From: Elysia crispata
Taxonomy: Eukaryota; Mollusca; Gastropoda; Plakobranchidae
Direction: 5' to 3'
Assembly: GCA_033675545.1 (NCBI GenBank)
Contig: JAWDGP010001118.1
Coordinates: 1-64,000 of the forward strand
Length of the DNA: 64,000 nt
The notes beneath the pieces were generated by a model, which saw only the letters and a list, made by a program, of their open reading frames with translations, ran no database searches and had not been told where the DNA came from. Both the position numbers and the translations under genes were made by a program. Shown here in pieces: positions 51,965-63,606 of this stretch (position 1 is its first letter; each line of letters opens with the position of its first letter).

Positions 51965-52754
51965 CAGTGCACTCCTGATATATCGACATGCCAGGGTCCA
52001 AAATTTCTATGTCCATACAGAAATGTCTCTTAATTTAAATACTTTTTTTAAAAAATTACACTACATGTACATGTACTTTTAGCACAAGGTTTTATACTTA
52101 AGGGAAGCAACCACCAGTAGCTTGTAAACTTTCGGTTACTTCACTTTTGTTTTGAAAAATTCGATAATTACACACGGCTTTCCTCTTCATCACGTGCACT
52201 CTCTCCCTCCCCTCTAAATTCAACCTGTGGGTTCTGTACAGACAATTGTTGTCCTGAAGGCCCGATCAGTGCTGGCCTAGTCCTGACTGACTGACTGCGC
52301 ATCACTCTCTTGCTTGGAGTTCCAACTTTTCAACTTTAAGGCTCCAAAACACTTACCATTCAGCCCAGTAGACTAAGCCCCTCCACTCCCTGTGAATCAT
52401 TGAATGTGATACCCTACGCTTCGGGCACTGCACTTTCCTTCACTCCCCAGCCTTATCCTCCCACCACACTTCCTGTCACCGCACAAAAGTTACTGGCGTT
52501 CGAAGGATTGCCGCTCGCTTTGTGATGTAACACACCAGCATGAGGCATTTTGAGAGAGACAAAGACGTAAAAGAGATTGGTTTTTTTTTTGTCACTGGTT
52601 TCTTGCCCATTTACCTTGGTGCTATTGATGTTGATATAAGATAAAAGAAGAGAGAGAGTGTCAATATAGGGCATTATAGACAGCAAATAGGGGAAAAATT
52701 TGGACTTAAAAAGCACATCCATACAAGAAAAGTTGATATAAGTGGTGTGCACTG
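51965..52754. mobile_element. CAGT...ACTG inverted-repeat element 3
   Basis: The left end is TA|CAGTGCACTCCTGATATATC. The right end, reversed, is CAGTGCACACCACTTATATC, flanked by TA on both sides. About 790 bp, no transposase frame. Its sequence is distinct from elements 1 and 2, but the subterminal TATATCGAC-like motif is shared with element 2. Confidence 0.8.
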
Positions 52755-53664
52755 TACACTGATCATGACAATATACGAGGATTCATTGATTCTACAATTA
52801 TTTAGCATCACAAATTCAGAATTGCCAAACTAAATTATGGTGGCCCCCAATAAACAACAACATAAAACAGAAGAGCGTAATGGCAAGACCAGCATTTGAA
52901 GTAATTCTGATGAGACTGATCACTGATCATTACATATAAAAAAAATATTTCGAAATAAAGGTGCAATTATTTTAAATTCAAAACAATTTCAACAACAGGT
53001 TTAAAATTTAATGTGGAACAACAAAAATGTAAAGAATTTTTTAAATTAGTGTTTAATCAGACTTTTTACATTTTGTACAAAAAACTTCAAACTTTTTTCC
53101 TTTCACTGAACGATCATTGACACAAAGAGTTTGTAAATGATATTGAAGGGGTTGCATTCTTGCAATTTTTAATCACTTCTCTTTGCATAAATGCCTTGAT
53201 TTTGAGTCAGTGACAAAATAACAGAGATGTACTCAAAGACAAACTAAAAACACATCATGCCATTTAATCGAGATTTTCAATCTGTAAACAAAGGCTACAT
53301 AAGCAGTTCAATTAAGTCTTTAGAGAAAGTGATAAAAACTGACATGGGTCTTTGCGCTAGCATAATCTTTGTTGTCAAGATTTTCATCCATTCATAGTTG
53401 GGAACAATCTCTTGCACCATCTCAATTTAGTTCTCAATGTGTACCAAATTACAAGCTGCAGTAGCAATAGAGACATAAAACAAACATATCAATTATCAAG
53501 TCTTAGATTTCACAGTGTCAGTATAAATCTCCGTCCATCAGTCTGCTCAATTCAGATACCATTAGCTATACCAAAAAAAACCCCAAAAACAACAATTTCC
53601 TTATCCTGACATCAGTTTAAAAATTTGGAAATGTCAGAGTAAATCCTCCATATTTGAGAGAGCC
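52755..53664 (-). other. HAT1 3' UTR and flank
   Basis: AT-rich sequence downstream of the HAT1 stop. No additional exon or element recognised; the poly(A) site was not determined. Confidence 0.45.
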
Positions 53665-56600
53665 TCAGTCCCTTGCCAACCTCTCTAATACTTGTCTGTA
53701 GGCCTTGAGATCTTCCTGGAATGCCGCTTCAAGGTACTGGAACCGCTGCTCATCGTTGTTCATCACACCAAGTGTCTGTGACAACTCTTCCGGCTCTAGT
53801 GTGCGCTCGAGTTTCTTGAATGTCTTGCGGTTCCTCTAATGTGAAGAAATACATATAAAACTTTAAACAATAAAATATAATTTCAAAAAACAGATTGATC
53901 ATCCCTTCTTGTAATGTCAGTAAGAAAATAATTTGAAGATCACATCTTTTCAATTATGACAAGGGCTCATTTTAAGGCTCTATCTAAGGGCTGACCTAGC
54001 AAATACATCTACAACTTTACAAGTCATACTAAGTAACTGCTTTATGAAATCTCTGAAACTGGGGAACTGGGAAAAGCAAGCTACGCCAGAAAGCTGATCT
54101 TTGCCATACCATTATTAAAAGAAAAAAAATTCTCAGTCCGCACTTTATTTATCAAAGCTAGATCTAACTTTGCCATTGATCTCCACAGATGAAAAGATTT
54201 TCTCCAGCAGGGTAGATCCACTTCACTTAGGCAAGTGAGTGTTGAATCCTATACATTCAGATCAGTCCAGGATTCGAAAAAAAGCCCGAGATCCCTTCGA
54301 TGTCATTATGCTTCCTTAGTAATAAAATTCATACTAATGAGGAAAAAGAAGCCGCCCCCCCCCCCCCACCCCCCAAAAAAACCCCAATTAACTGAAAACG
54401 AGAAGAAAAATAGAAAAATGAAAGCCAAATAGCTCAGCAAGTATGGGTCTGGGAGATTTAGTCTCTTTTTCCCATCCAGCCTAAAATTGCCCTTCCCCTC
54501 CTCTCTCCCCCCCACCCAAAAAAAAACAAAAAAATCAAAACCAATTGACTGAAAAACTTAAACAAAAATACAAATAAAAACGCAACAACTCACCAAGTAT
54601 GGCAGGTTCAGCCGCTTTTTCACATCCAGCCTAAAATCTCTGAACATCTGTTTGTTGTTCTCGTTGGTGGCTTTGAGACGCAAAATCTCATACACTCTTC
54701 TAGTCTGGAGCTGTGAAGATAAGAGGTGAAATTCGCAGCTTTACACAATGAGATTGTTTCCTCAACCCACCCACTAATGATAAAGCATAAACTGTCCCTT
54801 CTGAAATAAACTACAATATAGAAAAGTCTAGGTTATAAATACTCATTGAGATCTACAAAACACTTTTTCTGAAGCATCAATATTTAGACAGCTAAATTAA
54901 CAGCCCCTGATATGCAACATAATGTAGCCTGGATAAATTACGCTCAAGTCTGTATTTTGAAATATTAAGTCTTTGGTAGCTGGAGTAAAGAAACCGGCAA
55001 TGAAAATAATTCCTTTATAACTTTAATATACTCTTTTTCACAATGCTTAATGAGTGACTAATGCCCAAATTGCATTGTATGCTTCCAGTACAATTTACTT
55101 TCAGGCATCGAGTTCCACCAGTGACCATTATTGTATAACATATAAAATAAAAAATCAAGCAGTAATTAAATTGAATTTAGCCCTTGAAGTGCATGATAGT
55201 TATCAATAGTTATCATTACCAACATATTGAATTCAACTTTTTACTATGCTTCATTAGAATTAACATGAAAAAGTTTCATCAGCAACCTGATGTGTGAGAC
55301 TTTTAGGGTCAAGAGCAAAAGAAGAGTATACATGAAACTTGGCAACCTATTGTAATTTTCAATACTGAATCTGTTTTCTGTAATCAGATTTTGCTATTTT
55401 GATTATTTCAAAAATTACAGACGTGTCTTTTGGACAAAACTTTTTAAACAATTTTCAGTGCATTCCAAGCTTTTTGCTGATTTCCAGGGGTTTCCAACAT
55501 AATACGAAAAAGAAACACAAGAAACGACATATTAGAAAGAAAAGATATTTTAAGTTTAATTCAACTTGTACAAGCACCTCTCAACAGTTTCACATGTTTC
55601 TAAACTTCTACTGAATTTCAGTTGCATTTTTTTCCACTATAAACCCTCCCTCTCGATTTTATCACAATGTCCAAGTCCGCTCCAGGACGCTCTATCTTGA
55701 CACGAGGTAGACACCCTTCTGACTGGACCATTTGAACATTCCAAGCCCTTTCCTCAGCTGGGCAAATCTAGCAGTTACGTCTTAACCTTCCAAACTTTCT
55801 ATCTCTATAACAGCTGAAATAGAAAAAATAAAAAATGTACGACTGATAAAATTCATGTACAAAAGTCTATACATGTAAATATAGTTTATTATAAATGTAA
55901 ATTCACACAAAAGATTTCATTTTTAAATTGATTTGTTACACTTAAAATTAAATAATTCACTTGCTTTAATATTTGCAAATTTTCTAAAAACTATAAGTTG
56001 CCTACCTGGGTACCATAGCAGGCAACAGCTACCATCAAGCCTTTACTAAGGTCTGCTAACGTAGGTGATGTCTCACTCAACTTCAACGTGTGAAGGGTCC
56101 CCATGATTGCTCTCTTCTCCGGCCCTGTTCTCCAACTGCAACTTTGCAAATGCTTTCCATCCTTTCTCGCCCTTTCCCAAAAATCATCTTTTTCCATATT
56201 ACTCCCTCATTTTCTGGCATATTTGCTTCAAGAGCATCATTGACGTGCGGGGATGAAGAGAACTATGTGGTCTACTTTTCTGGGTAGAATCTAAGTGACC
56301 AAAGTCTCTTTCGTTTGTCAAATTAGTCAGTGGTACACATGAAGCAACTTATTTTACAGCATGTGCAGTCGCAAACTTTCCACCTACCATGAAATTTGCC
56401 AGCTGAACCGTACACATTTTCAATACTCTTCCTGCAACCAAATATCTCTCATCCCTAGCCTCATTGATGTGGACAAATTTGATTTTGTTTCAGTCGAGCT
56501 GGTCAAGTAGTTGAGAAAAGAAAAACTATCTTCAAAAATGAATATAATTTTTTAAGTGGCCGAGCCAAATTTTGAAATGTGGTGTTGAGACTATGAAATA

Positions 56601-59600
56601 CTGTGCTCTGCTAGAGGAAATAACCATAGAGCAGAATGGGCCGGTAACTTTGTGACAAACAATTGTGAGACACTCTACGATGAGAATTAATTTTGAATTT
56701 TGAAGGGATTTAGTGAGCTTTGCTTGCTTTTCTTTGGGTGATGTCAAGAGTTAGGAGGATATGAGGGGAATCTTTATAGTGATACAAGACCTGAGCTGTC
56801 ACTTCAAACAAGGCATTTAATCTGTTATCTTTATCAGCCTTGATGCCTTTATGAACAAAGAAATCTTCCCACTGCACTCTCATGCCTCGATAATCTCCCA
56901 CAGGACCAAAGACATCTGATGCATCTTTCAGAATGGTCATCAGTGGTTTGGAGTTATCAAAAATTTCAAGCTCGTCTATGCTACTCATCAAAAGTGAAAC
57001 CCAAGTAGATCATGAGCTCCAAAAAGTAGGTGTTGAACAGCTTCAGCATCTGTCACCTTGCGTTCTTTCAAATATCCATCTCTCCGCTTCTCTAACAGCT
57101 AATTACTTTCCTTCTCATTAGCTGCACCGTAACAAAATAGGTGTTGCACAGCTTGAGCTCCGTCACGCTGCGTTCTTTCCAATATCCATCTCTCCGCTCC
57201 TCTAATAGCTTATTACTTTTCTTGTCATTAGCTGCACTGTCACAAAATAGGTGTTGAACAGCTTGAGCATCCGCCACCCTGAGTTCTTTCAAATATTCCA
57301 TCTCTCCACTTCTTTAACATCTTATTGCTTTTCTTCTCATTAGTTGTATGGTCATTCATGAAATATGTCAACTTCTCCAACTTCTTCAATCCATTCTCTT
57401 CATCTACCGTATCGATCAACTCTTGCAGTTTCGTTTTTGCATCATCTGCTAATGCCTTCCCTGTCTCTGATGCTACTGACAACCATTTGAAACAAAAACT
57501 TTCACCTGTATCAGTCTCGATTGAAGTGTCAAAGTTTATACTTTCTTTCTCGCCATCCCATCTTTATCAATCCCAAAACCTTTTCTCTTCAAAAGTAAGT
57601 CTCTAATGTATCTTTTTGCCATCACATGACACTTGTCCACAATCTGTTTACATGCCATACTGCTCTGTAGATGGAAAAGTTCACATTTCAAAGCATGTAA
57701 TGTTTCCTACACAAATTCCTCCATACTGATCAAAGAGCGCACTTCGATTCATTTTTCTAATTGGGTCACTTGAAAGAAAGGAGAGAAAAAAAGAACAGGT
57801 TTTTTTTGCAAATATTCTGAAATCGCTTCCCTGAAACAAAATATTTAAATCCATGAAATATTTGCTTAAAACTCCCATGATGCAAAGCGAAATTATTATT
57901 AGATTCAACTATGACCATTCACGGAGGCTGCTATGAAAGAGGTCAATAAACTAGACTATTATTAAACTGATAATTCTGGATTAAATCAAACTTTTTAAGG
58001 GAGTATCATATAGTGTTTGTAAGCATTGATATCAACATGTGAGTTTTTTAATTATAGCAATAAATAGTAAATTTACACGAATAATAATTAATATCCAGTA
58101 GAATCACTTTAAACCGAAATTTTGGGGCCCTTTGAATTCATTTCGGTTTAAAAGCATTTTGGTTTTAAGCTAGTTTTGTTTTCGGTCATTTTTCAGGGGA
58201 AATAACCGCTATTTCTGTTGCTTTGCCAGTAATAATTGGGCCTGACAATGGAACATTCATTGCCTGGGCTTGTCGAAACCAGAGAAACACTGTTTCTTCC
58301 AGCTCTTCATTACTGCAAAGTTTCATTTTCTTGGTAGTCGGGAACTGTGGCAGTGTGTGTGTCATGGTGCCTGTCCCCCCCCCCTGTGTTGAAGAACATA
58401 CAACTGCCTTACAAGAATGCAGTATCACTATCAGTATCAGTGCGTCGGAAAAAGAAAAAAGGCTCTGTGTGTCTATCTCTACCGACTCACAAAACACTAG
58501 ACCTCTATTCACACACAAGCGCGCGCAAAAGCACAACCACTGACTGCGCGAGTGAAACGGTGCAGTGGCAATCCCTTGCGTGAATGTCCAATCACCATCG
58601 CTTACCACTGTCACCACCCTTCCTCATTCCGGTTCATCGACTATGTGGGTGCGGGTCTAGTGCTGGGCTTGATCGGTGTGCCCCTCCCCACCTCCCATCA
58701 GCTATTAGATTGTTGAAAACGCCTGCTCTTCCCTTCATACAATTACATGTACTAAGCATTGGGTGTGTTCTGATTTTTTTCCCTCTGGGTTAATAAAGAG
58801 AGGGGGAAGAAAGAGAAAAAATAGAGAAAAGTTATTTCGATTTAAAGGCAGTGCTGTTTCTAAGCATTTCGGTTTATCGCGGGAAAGGGTAGAAAGGGAA
58901 AGAGGAAATTCGCACAATTTATCGATTTTTTTTCGGTTCATCAAATTTTTCGGTTTAGCGGCTTTCGGTTTAAAGTGATTCTACTGTAAATATAAGAAGT
59001 TGTTAAACTAAAACAATCCCCCCCGATAGAGCCAATACAGATGGATAGATCACAAGCTTACATTGACTTGCCGTGACTGAGTTCTGAATTGCAACCTATC
59101 AAATGGTGCCTAGCACAAGTTTATGGCTGCGCTACTCAGTGTAAAACTCTTGGCAATGATGCTTCACATTTTTATTTTATCAAGAAACCTAATTGACATC
59201 CTCTTCAAATTTAAATAAGATAGTGAAGAAAAATGGATTTCTTACCTTGTAAACGTTGCTCTTGCTGCTCCATTTAGTTTTCGTGTTGCATAACGAAACC
59301 GCATAAACGCGCAGATTTCTACCGGTTATAAAGGAGTAGCCAAATGAACCTTCACACACTACTAGATTGACCTTTCCTCTGATTGGTTGCCAAGTTTCAT
59401 CCATATCCATTCAGAAATGATGGAGCTGCTTTTCATAGAACACACACAACACTATACGCATAGAGCTAGCCTAGAAAGTGCATCACTCGCAGTAGCAAAT
59501 TTTTACCCATATTCTTGGGGGTTGTGGGCGTTGCTACCAGGTTTATTGATTGATGACTAAAGAAACGTTGAAAAATAACACACCTTACTTAACTTGAGCT

Positions 59601-62600
59601 TTTCTTGAGCCTCTTGCACCATGTCACGAGAAAAACCACCCTTGAGCAGATCTGCCTGGAAGCTTTCTAACTTGCCACAGTTGATGCAATCCACAAAGTC
59701 ACGTACACGTTGAAAGTTTTCAGAGGGATCCTCAACTGCCGTACGAAACAAAATTATTTATGTCCATCAGGAAAAAATGGGACCACTAAAGCGAATTTGC
59801 AAAGGATATTTGAGTACACAGATTGATTTTAATCTACTATTTCTATCATGAAAGTTTTGTATTAAATTTATGAGGATTTCTGAGTCAAAAGGATAATAAG
59901 AACAGTGAATAGCAGTGTCTTATTTTGTTACCACACCATAAGCAAAACTTTCTTCATTCTGAGTTATTTTTATTTTTGTTGTAAGGCACTGGTATTATCC
60001 ATCGCTTCTATAGCATTTATGCTACATGCGCCATACTCAGAGGGTAAAGCTTTTGAAAGAAAGTTTTATGAAACTGTAAGTACAAGAAAGTCAGCCATAC
60101 CTGTAATATCCAGAACTTCTCCCCTGCTATAACAAAGATTGTAAAAAGTCTGTACGAGGCGAGCACATAATCCCATCTTTTGGAAAGGTGGAAGTACCAA
60201 AACCTGACTGCAGCAGACATTAGAAAAAAGAGTTTGGTAAACATGAGCTTATATTTTTAACCCCATAATGGGGTAAATGGAAAAAAAAAGTTACTTTTAT
60301 TCAAAGGCTTGTCAAAGACAAGTGTAAAATGTAGGATTTAACTCATGAGAAAAGGTATGTGACATTTTCAAATAAATTGTCCAATTTCTGATAAATTTGA
60401 GGAATGCAATTCCGATGGCCAAACATTATGTTGTATGACATGATAAAAATAAAAAGCTAGAAAATGTTCAGATATTCAGAGTATGATACTTTTTTTGATT
60501 ACCAAATTTATACTCATTGCCCCATAATATTTCAGGACAGAAAAACTTTTGTTCCATTAAATCATGAGACCTTATAGGGAAATGGACATTTAAAAATGGC
60601 ATTGGTCTGAAGAAATTATACACAATGCTCTGGAACAAAAGTTTAAAAAGTGTCTTCAAAATAAAGGTACATACCTTATACGTGGTCTTACTCTCTCTGG
60701 GTAGGCGAAAAAGTTATATGTGGTCATGTAGCCTGCTAGGGCATATTTTGGGTTTCCTGATTCTACATATTTTTCATACCTGAAAAAAATTTTAATAAAC
60801 ACAATGTTGAGTGAACAATTTTAATTTGCCCTATAGGTGATAAAAAAATGTCAGAATTTAATTTCAATCATGAAGTAAAAAGATATAATAAAACTATGAA
60901 CTAAGCTCAACCTTTTGAAAAAAATTTATTTCACAGCAAAATGAAAAACTGTGCATGAGCAAATATCAAAACATTGAATGAACTTATTCATCTACAATGA
61001 ATTTTCATTTGAAATGAGTTGTGTTAATAAAATATTTTAGAGTGTTACAAATGGCAGCACAAGGGTTGGGGTGTCAAGGATAAACTACAAAATACAAAGC
61101 AATCTATAAACTTTTGTAAAAATATGTCTTTAGAACTATAGGTCATGGCATCCACAAAGTACTCACATCAGATAATAGTCCCACCTTTCATCATCAACAT
61201 CTATATAAGATGCTGCATCAATGAAAAACTTAATGAATGTCTGCATACGTGAGTGGTATTTCCTGAAACCTGGCTCTTCAATCTTGGTGAAGTAGACCTC
61301 AAATGTTTTTCTAATGCCGCCATCTAAGAATAAATAAACAGAATAAATAGCTTCTACCTGCGTTAACATTAAATTGAACACTCATTAAAAAATTCGTATC
61401 ACTCCAGGATGATAAGGAAGGTGCAAAAACCCAAGGAAACTATGATTCTGTGTGGCGCAGAATTCAGCTGAGGTACCGGGGCATTTCAAATAATAATGTG
61501 ACTGAAAGTTGAATATCATCAAACAGACTCACTTGATGACAAATATCAATAATAAACAAAACAATAAATTAAGATTAAAATTGGACGACTATTAGTTTTC
61601 CACGCATTAAAACCTAGACAGATAAATTATCTTCCATTGAATTTTTCCAAAAATTTCATGATCCAATATCAACAGAAACACAAGCCTTTCTGTACCAAGG
61701 TTCCTCACAATGCATTACAGCAAGGTCAGGAGGGATGGCGTGCAGAAAACAACTATACTGTGAAACTTCTAGTATCAGCAAATAAATGAATGAAAATACT
61801 TTATTCACTTGTCTTATAGAATAAATGCGGGATGAGAAGTAAAATCATTTTTTTTTTTTTACTAAACTTTTGAAATCTATGATTATGATAAAGTAATTTG
61901 CAACAAGGAATATAACTTGTAAATTGGATTCATGGAAGATACACAAATTCTTACGAGTTTCTACAGAGTAGGAATCTATCAACTCCCCAAATGGTCGAAA
62001 TGTTGCCTCCTCTGCAAGAGCTTGCCTGAACTGATCTAGACAAGTCAGATATCCTGGCGGAAGGTCATCAAGAAGGAGTTTCTCAACATCGTCTGCCTGG
62101 AGAAAAACATAAAATAATAGAGAACAGATTACAATTTTTTTAAAATCCATAACAGATACATGAGGCTCTGTGTGGAGTTCCAATGCAAAGCGTTTCTTTT
62201 AAAAGAAAAATTTGCACCATGGAGATATTTCCTGTACAGTGAATTTCTCCTGTTAAAGTAGAACTGATGAACTTTAATTAGCTTCATCTAATTCCAATGA
62301 CTTACCAAATTAAAATATTATCAAAGTGACATCAAACTGTGTGGCAACAATGCCAGTTACAGTTCAAATTGAGATGAAAGCTACTTTAATTGCATGATAC
62401 AACTGAAGCTCACACTCAGGGGAAAAAGATAATTGCTATCTCTCAAGAGAGAAAAATTTTCTGGGTGATGTTAAAGACGGCCAATATTTTCTGACATGAA
62501 TGCCCAAAAGAAGGGATACCCAATTACACAATAACATGCTGAAATTCCATAATGGAATGCTATATAATATTTAATACTCGGTATAGCTTAAGGTCTAATT

Positions 62601-63606
62601 TGATCACTTAAGAAGTGGACATCTTTAGTTTTGGAACCTGCAAGTAACAATATCATACTTTGGGTCAACAAACTTGAAGGATTACTTTGGTAAAAGAGAA
62701 TAAGGAAATGCATACTTTGAACAAATTAAAAGAAAACTAAAAAAAATAAAACCTTACAGGAACATCAAACTGCTTGTCATCTACAACTGTCTTGGATGAT
62801 ATGTTGAAGTATGGAACCAGATTTGCAGCTGTGTAGTAAATAGATATGCTCAAACCCTTGTAGCCAAAGATCATCTCTCTGTCAGAAGTCAAACAATAGA
62901 GTAAGCTTCTTTAACAAACATAAAAAAAGTAAAAGTCTCTGAACTCGTTTTGGGCGTAGGGGAACCAGGAAAGTAAGGTCCTAATTTTTTCAGCATACGA
63001 CATGGTGAGGTAGTTTGCCATTGTTTTCCTCACCACCTTTTACTTTTTTCCGAGTCTGAAGAGACCTAGCTACTCATTTAGTGATGGGTGGACGCAGGGG
63101 AGTTGAAAAAACTTTTGGCCCGGACTGTGATTTGAACTTAGGACCTCTGAATTGGTAGCCAAGTGCTCAACACACATACGGTTTCTTATTATTATAATAG
63201 CTTGTAGTCTTACACAGTGGATACAAATTCAATGCATAGAAAAAGAAAAAGATCTTTTGAATGCACTTAAATCAAGCTAATTGCTGTCTTCACCAATAAT
63301 ATGAATCCTTACCATTATCTTACTTTTCCTAATCTCCCAAAGAAAATCAATGATGGAGTAGGCTCGGGTAGTGTCCTGGCAAAACAGAAAACACCCTCAC
63401 AAGAAAAAAAATGAGTTCATAAATCCTCTCCTTTCATACTTTTTTCGAACCTAAAACTGTTCATGTTAATAAAAATTTGTAGTCACAAAATCAGCAAGTT
63501 AACAACTGACTTAAAAAAAAAACAACTTACGAATCTCCGAAAATCTGGTGTGTCATTTCTGGGTGGAAAACCCTCTCAACATTTTCTATGTCATCTTCTG
63601 TGCGAA
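53665..63606 (-). CDS. HAT1: Histone acetyltransferase 1, N-terminus off window
   Basis: Type B acetyltransferase that acetylates new histone H4 on Lys5/Lys12, with RBBP7/RbAp46 as partner. Nine exons in transcript order: 63606-63531, 62878-62758, 62096-61955, 61323-61167, 60779-60675, 60207-60101, 59735-59584, 54710-54594 and 53835-53665; all phases agree. 381 residues plus a split codon are visible; the human protein has 419, so about 38 N-terminal residues are missing. Blocks: EMTHQIFGDSEMIFGYKG; PFGELIDSYSV; IDVDDERWDYYL (catalytic-site Glu retained); GYMTTYNFFAYPERVRPR; the acetyl-CoA loop VLPPFQKMGLCARL; DITVEDPSENF with the catalytic Glu-Asp pair; and the C-terminal RRVYEILRLKAT and LDVKKRLNLPYL. 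The loop has QKMGLC where human has QGQGHG, so the final Gly/Ala of the Q/R-x-x-G-x-G/A motif is Cys. Intron 7 is 4.9 kb and full of repeats. Confidence 0.97.
54360..54505 (-). pseudogene. Partial duplicate of HAT1 exon 8
   Basis: About 150 bp downstream of the true exon 8 end, the minus strand reads FRLDGKKRLNLPDPYL, a copy of the exon's FRLDVKKRLNLPYL. The homology extends past the donor into the intron: an AACTGAAAA block and A-rich sequence recur on the other side. The copied donor is changed from TTG|GTGAG to TTGCTGAG, and no pyrimidine tract or acceptor precedes it. It is therefore a dead partial tandem duplication inside intron 8. Confidence 0.85.
56530..57650 (-). pseudogene. Unidentified, decayed protein-coding remnant
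   Basis: Minus-strand frames in series look coding but are broken. From 57482 down: ADDAKTKLQELIDTVDEENG, then KLTYFMNDHTTNEKKSNKML, then repeated versions of that last block. From 56991 down: SSIDELEIFDNSKPLMTILK, FGPVGDYRGMRVQWEDFF and KGIKADKDNRLNALFEVTAQ. The amino-acid composition is balanced, unlike the AT-rich noise around it. It lies entirely inside a HAT1 intron in the same orientation as HAT1. I do not recognise the family; its setting among transposons suggests a mobile-element protein. Confidence 0.45.
57026..57362 (-). repeat. 111-bp tandem triplication inside the remnant
   Basis: Three adjacent copies of about 111 bp, each starting AGGTGTTG.ACAGCTT.AGC and containing ATCCATCTCTCCGCT and CTCATTAGCTGCA-like blocks. 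The period is 37 codons, so the repeat would have kept the reading frame when it arose. Later small indels have broken it. Confidence 0.9.
58096..58986. mobile_element. CAGT...ACTG inverted-repeat element 4
   Basis: The left end CAGTAGAATCACTTTAAACC is matched exactly by the right end GGTTTAAAGTGATTCTACTG. Extra CGGTTTA motifs repeat near both ends. The right flank is TA and the left flank is TC, so one side has probably mutated. About 890 bp. The open frames inside do not resemble a transposase. It lies in HAT1 intron 7. Confidence 0.85.
62935..63185 (-). mobile_element. tRNA-derived SINE in a HAT1 intron
   Basis: Read on the minus strand it begins with a tRNA-like head: TTGAGCACTTGGCTACCAAT, then CAGAGGTCCTAAGTTCAAAT, with AGTTCAAATC as the polymerase III B box. 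A body with GGCAAACTACCTCACCATGT follows, ending near the splice-proximal sequence at 62935. It is the only copy I see in the window. Confidence 0.7.

Larger units (their letters stand above)
54711..59583 (-). other. HAT1 intron 7, repeat-filled
   Basis: A 4.9-kb intron holding an unassigned minus-strand protein remnant (about 56.5-57.65 kb) with a tandem triplication and an inverted-repeat transposon (58096-58986). From 54.8 to 56.3 kb I see AT-rich sequence with short frames only. Confidence 0.6.

Noticed and set aside
58186..58617. 143-codon minus frame inside inverted-repeat element 4
   Set aside because: No transposase motif and no balanced domain pattern; it overlaps plus-strand frames of similar length in the same GC-richer segment.
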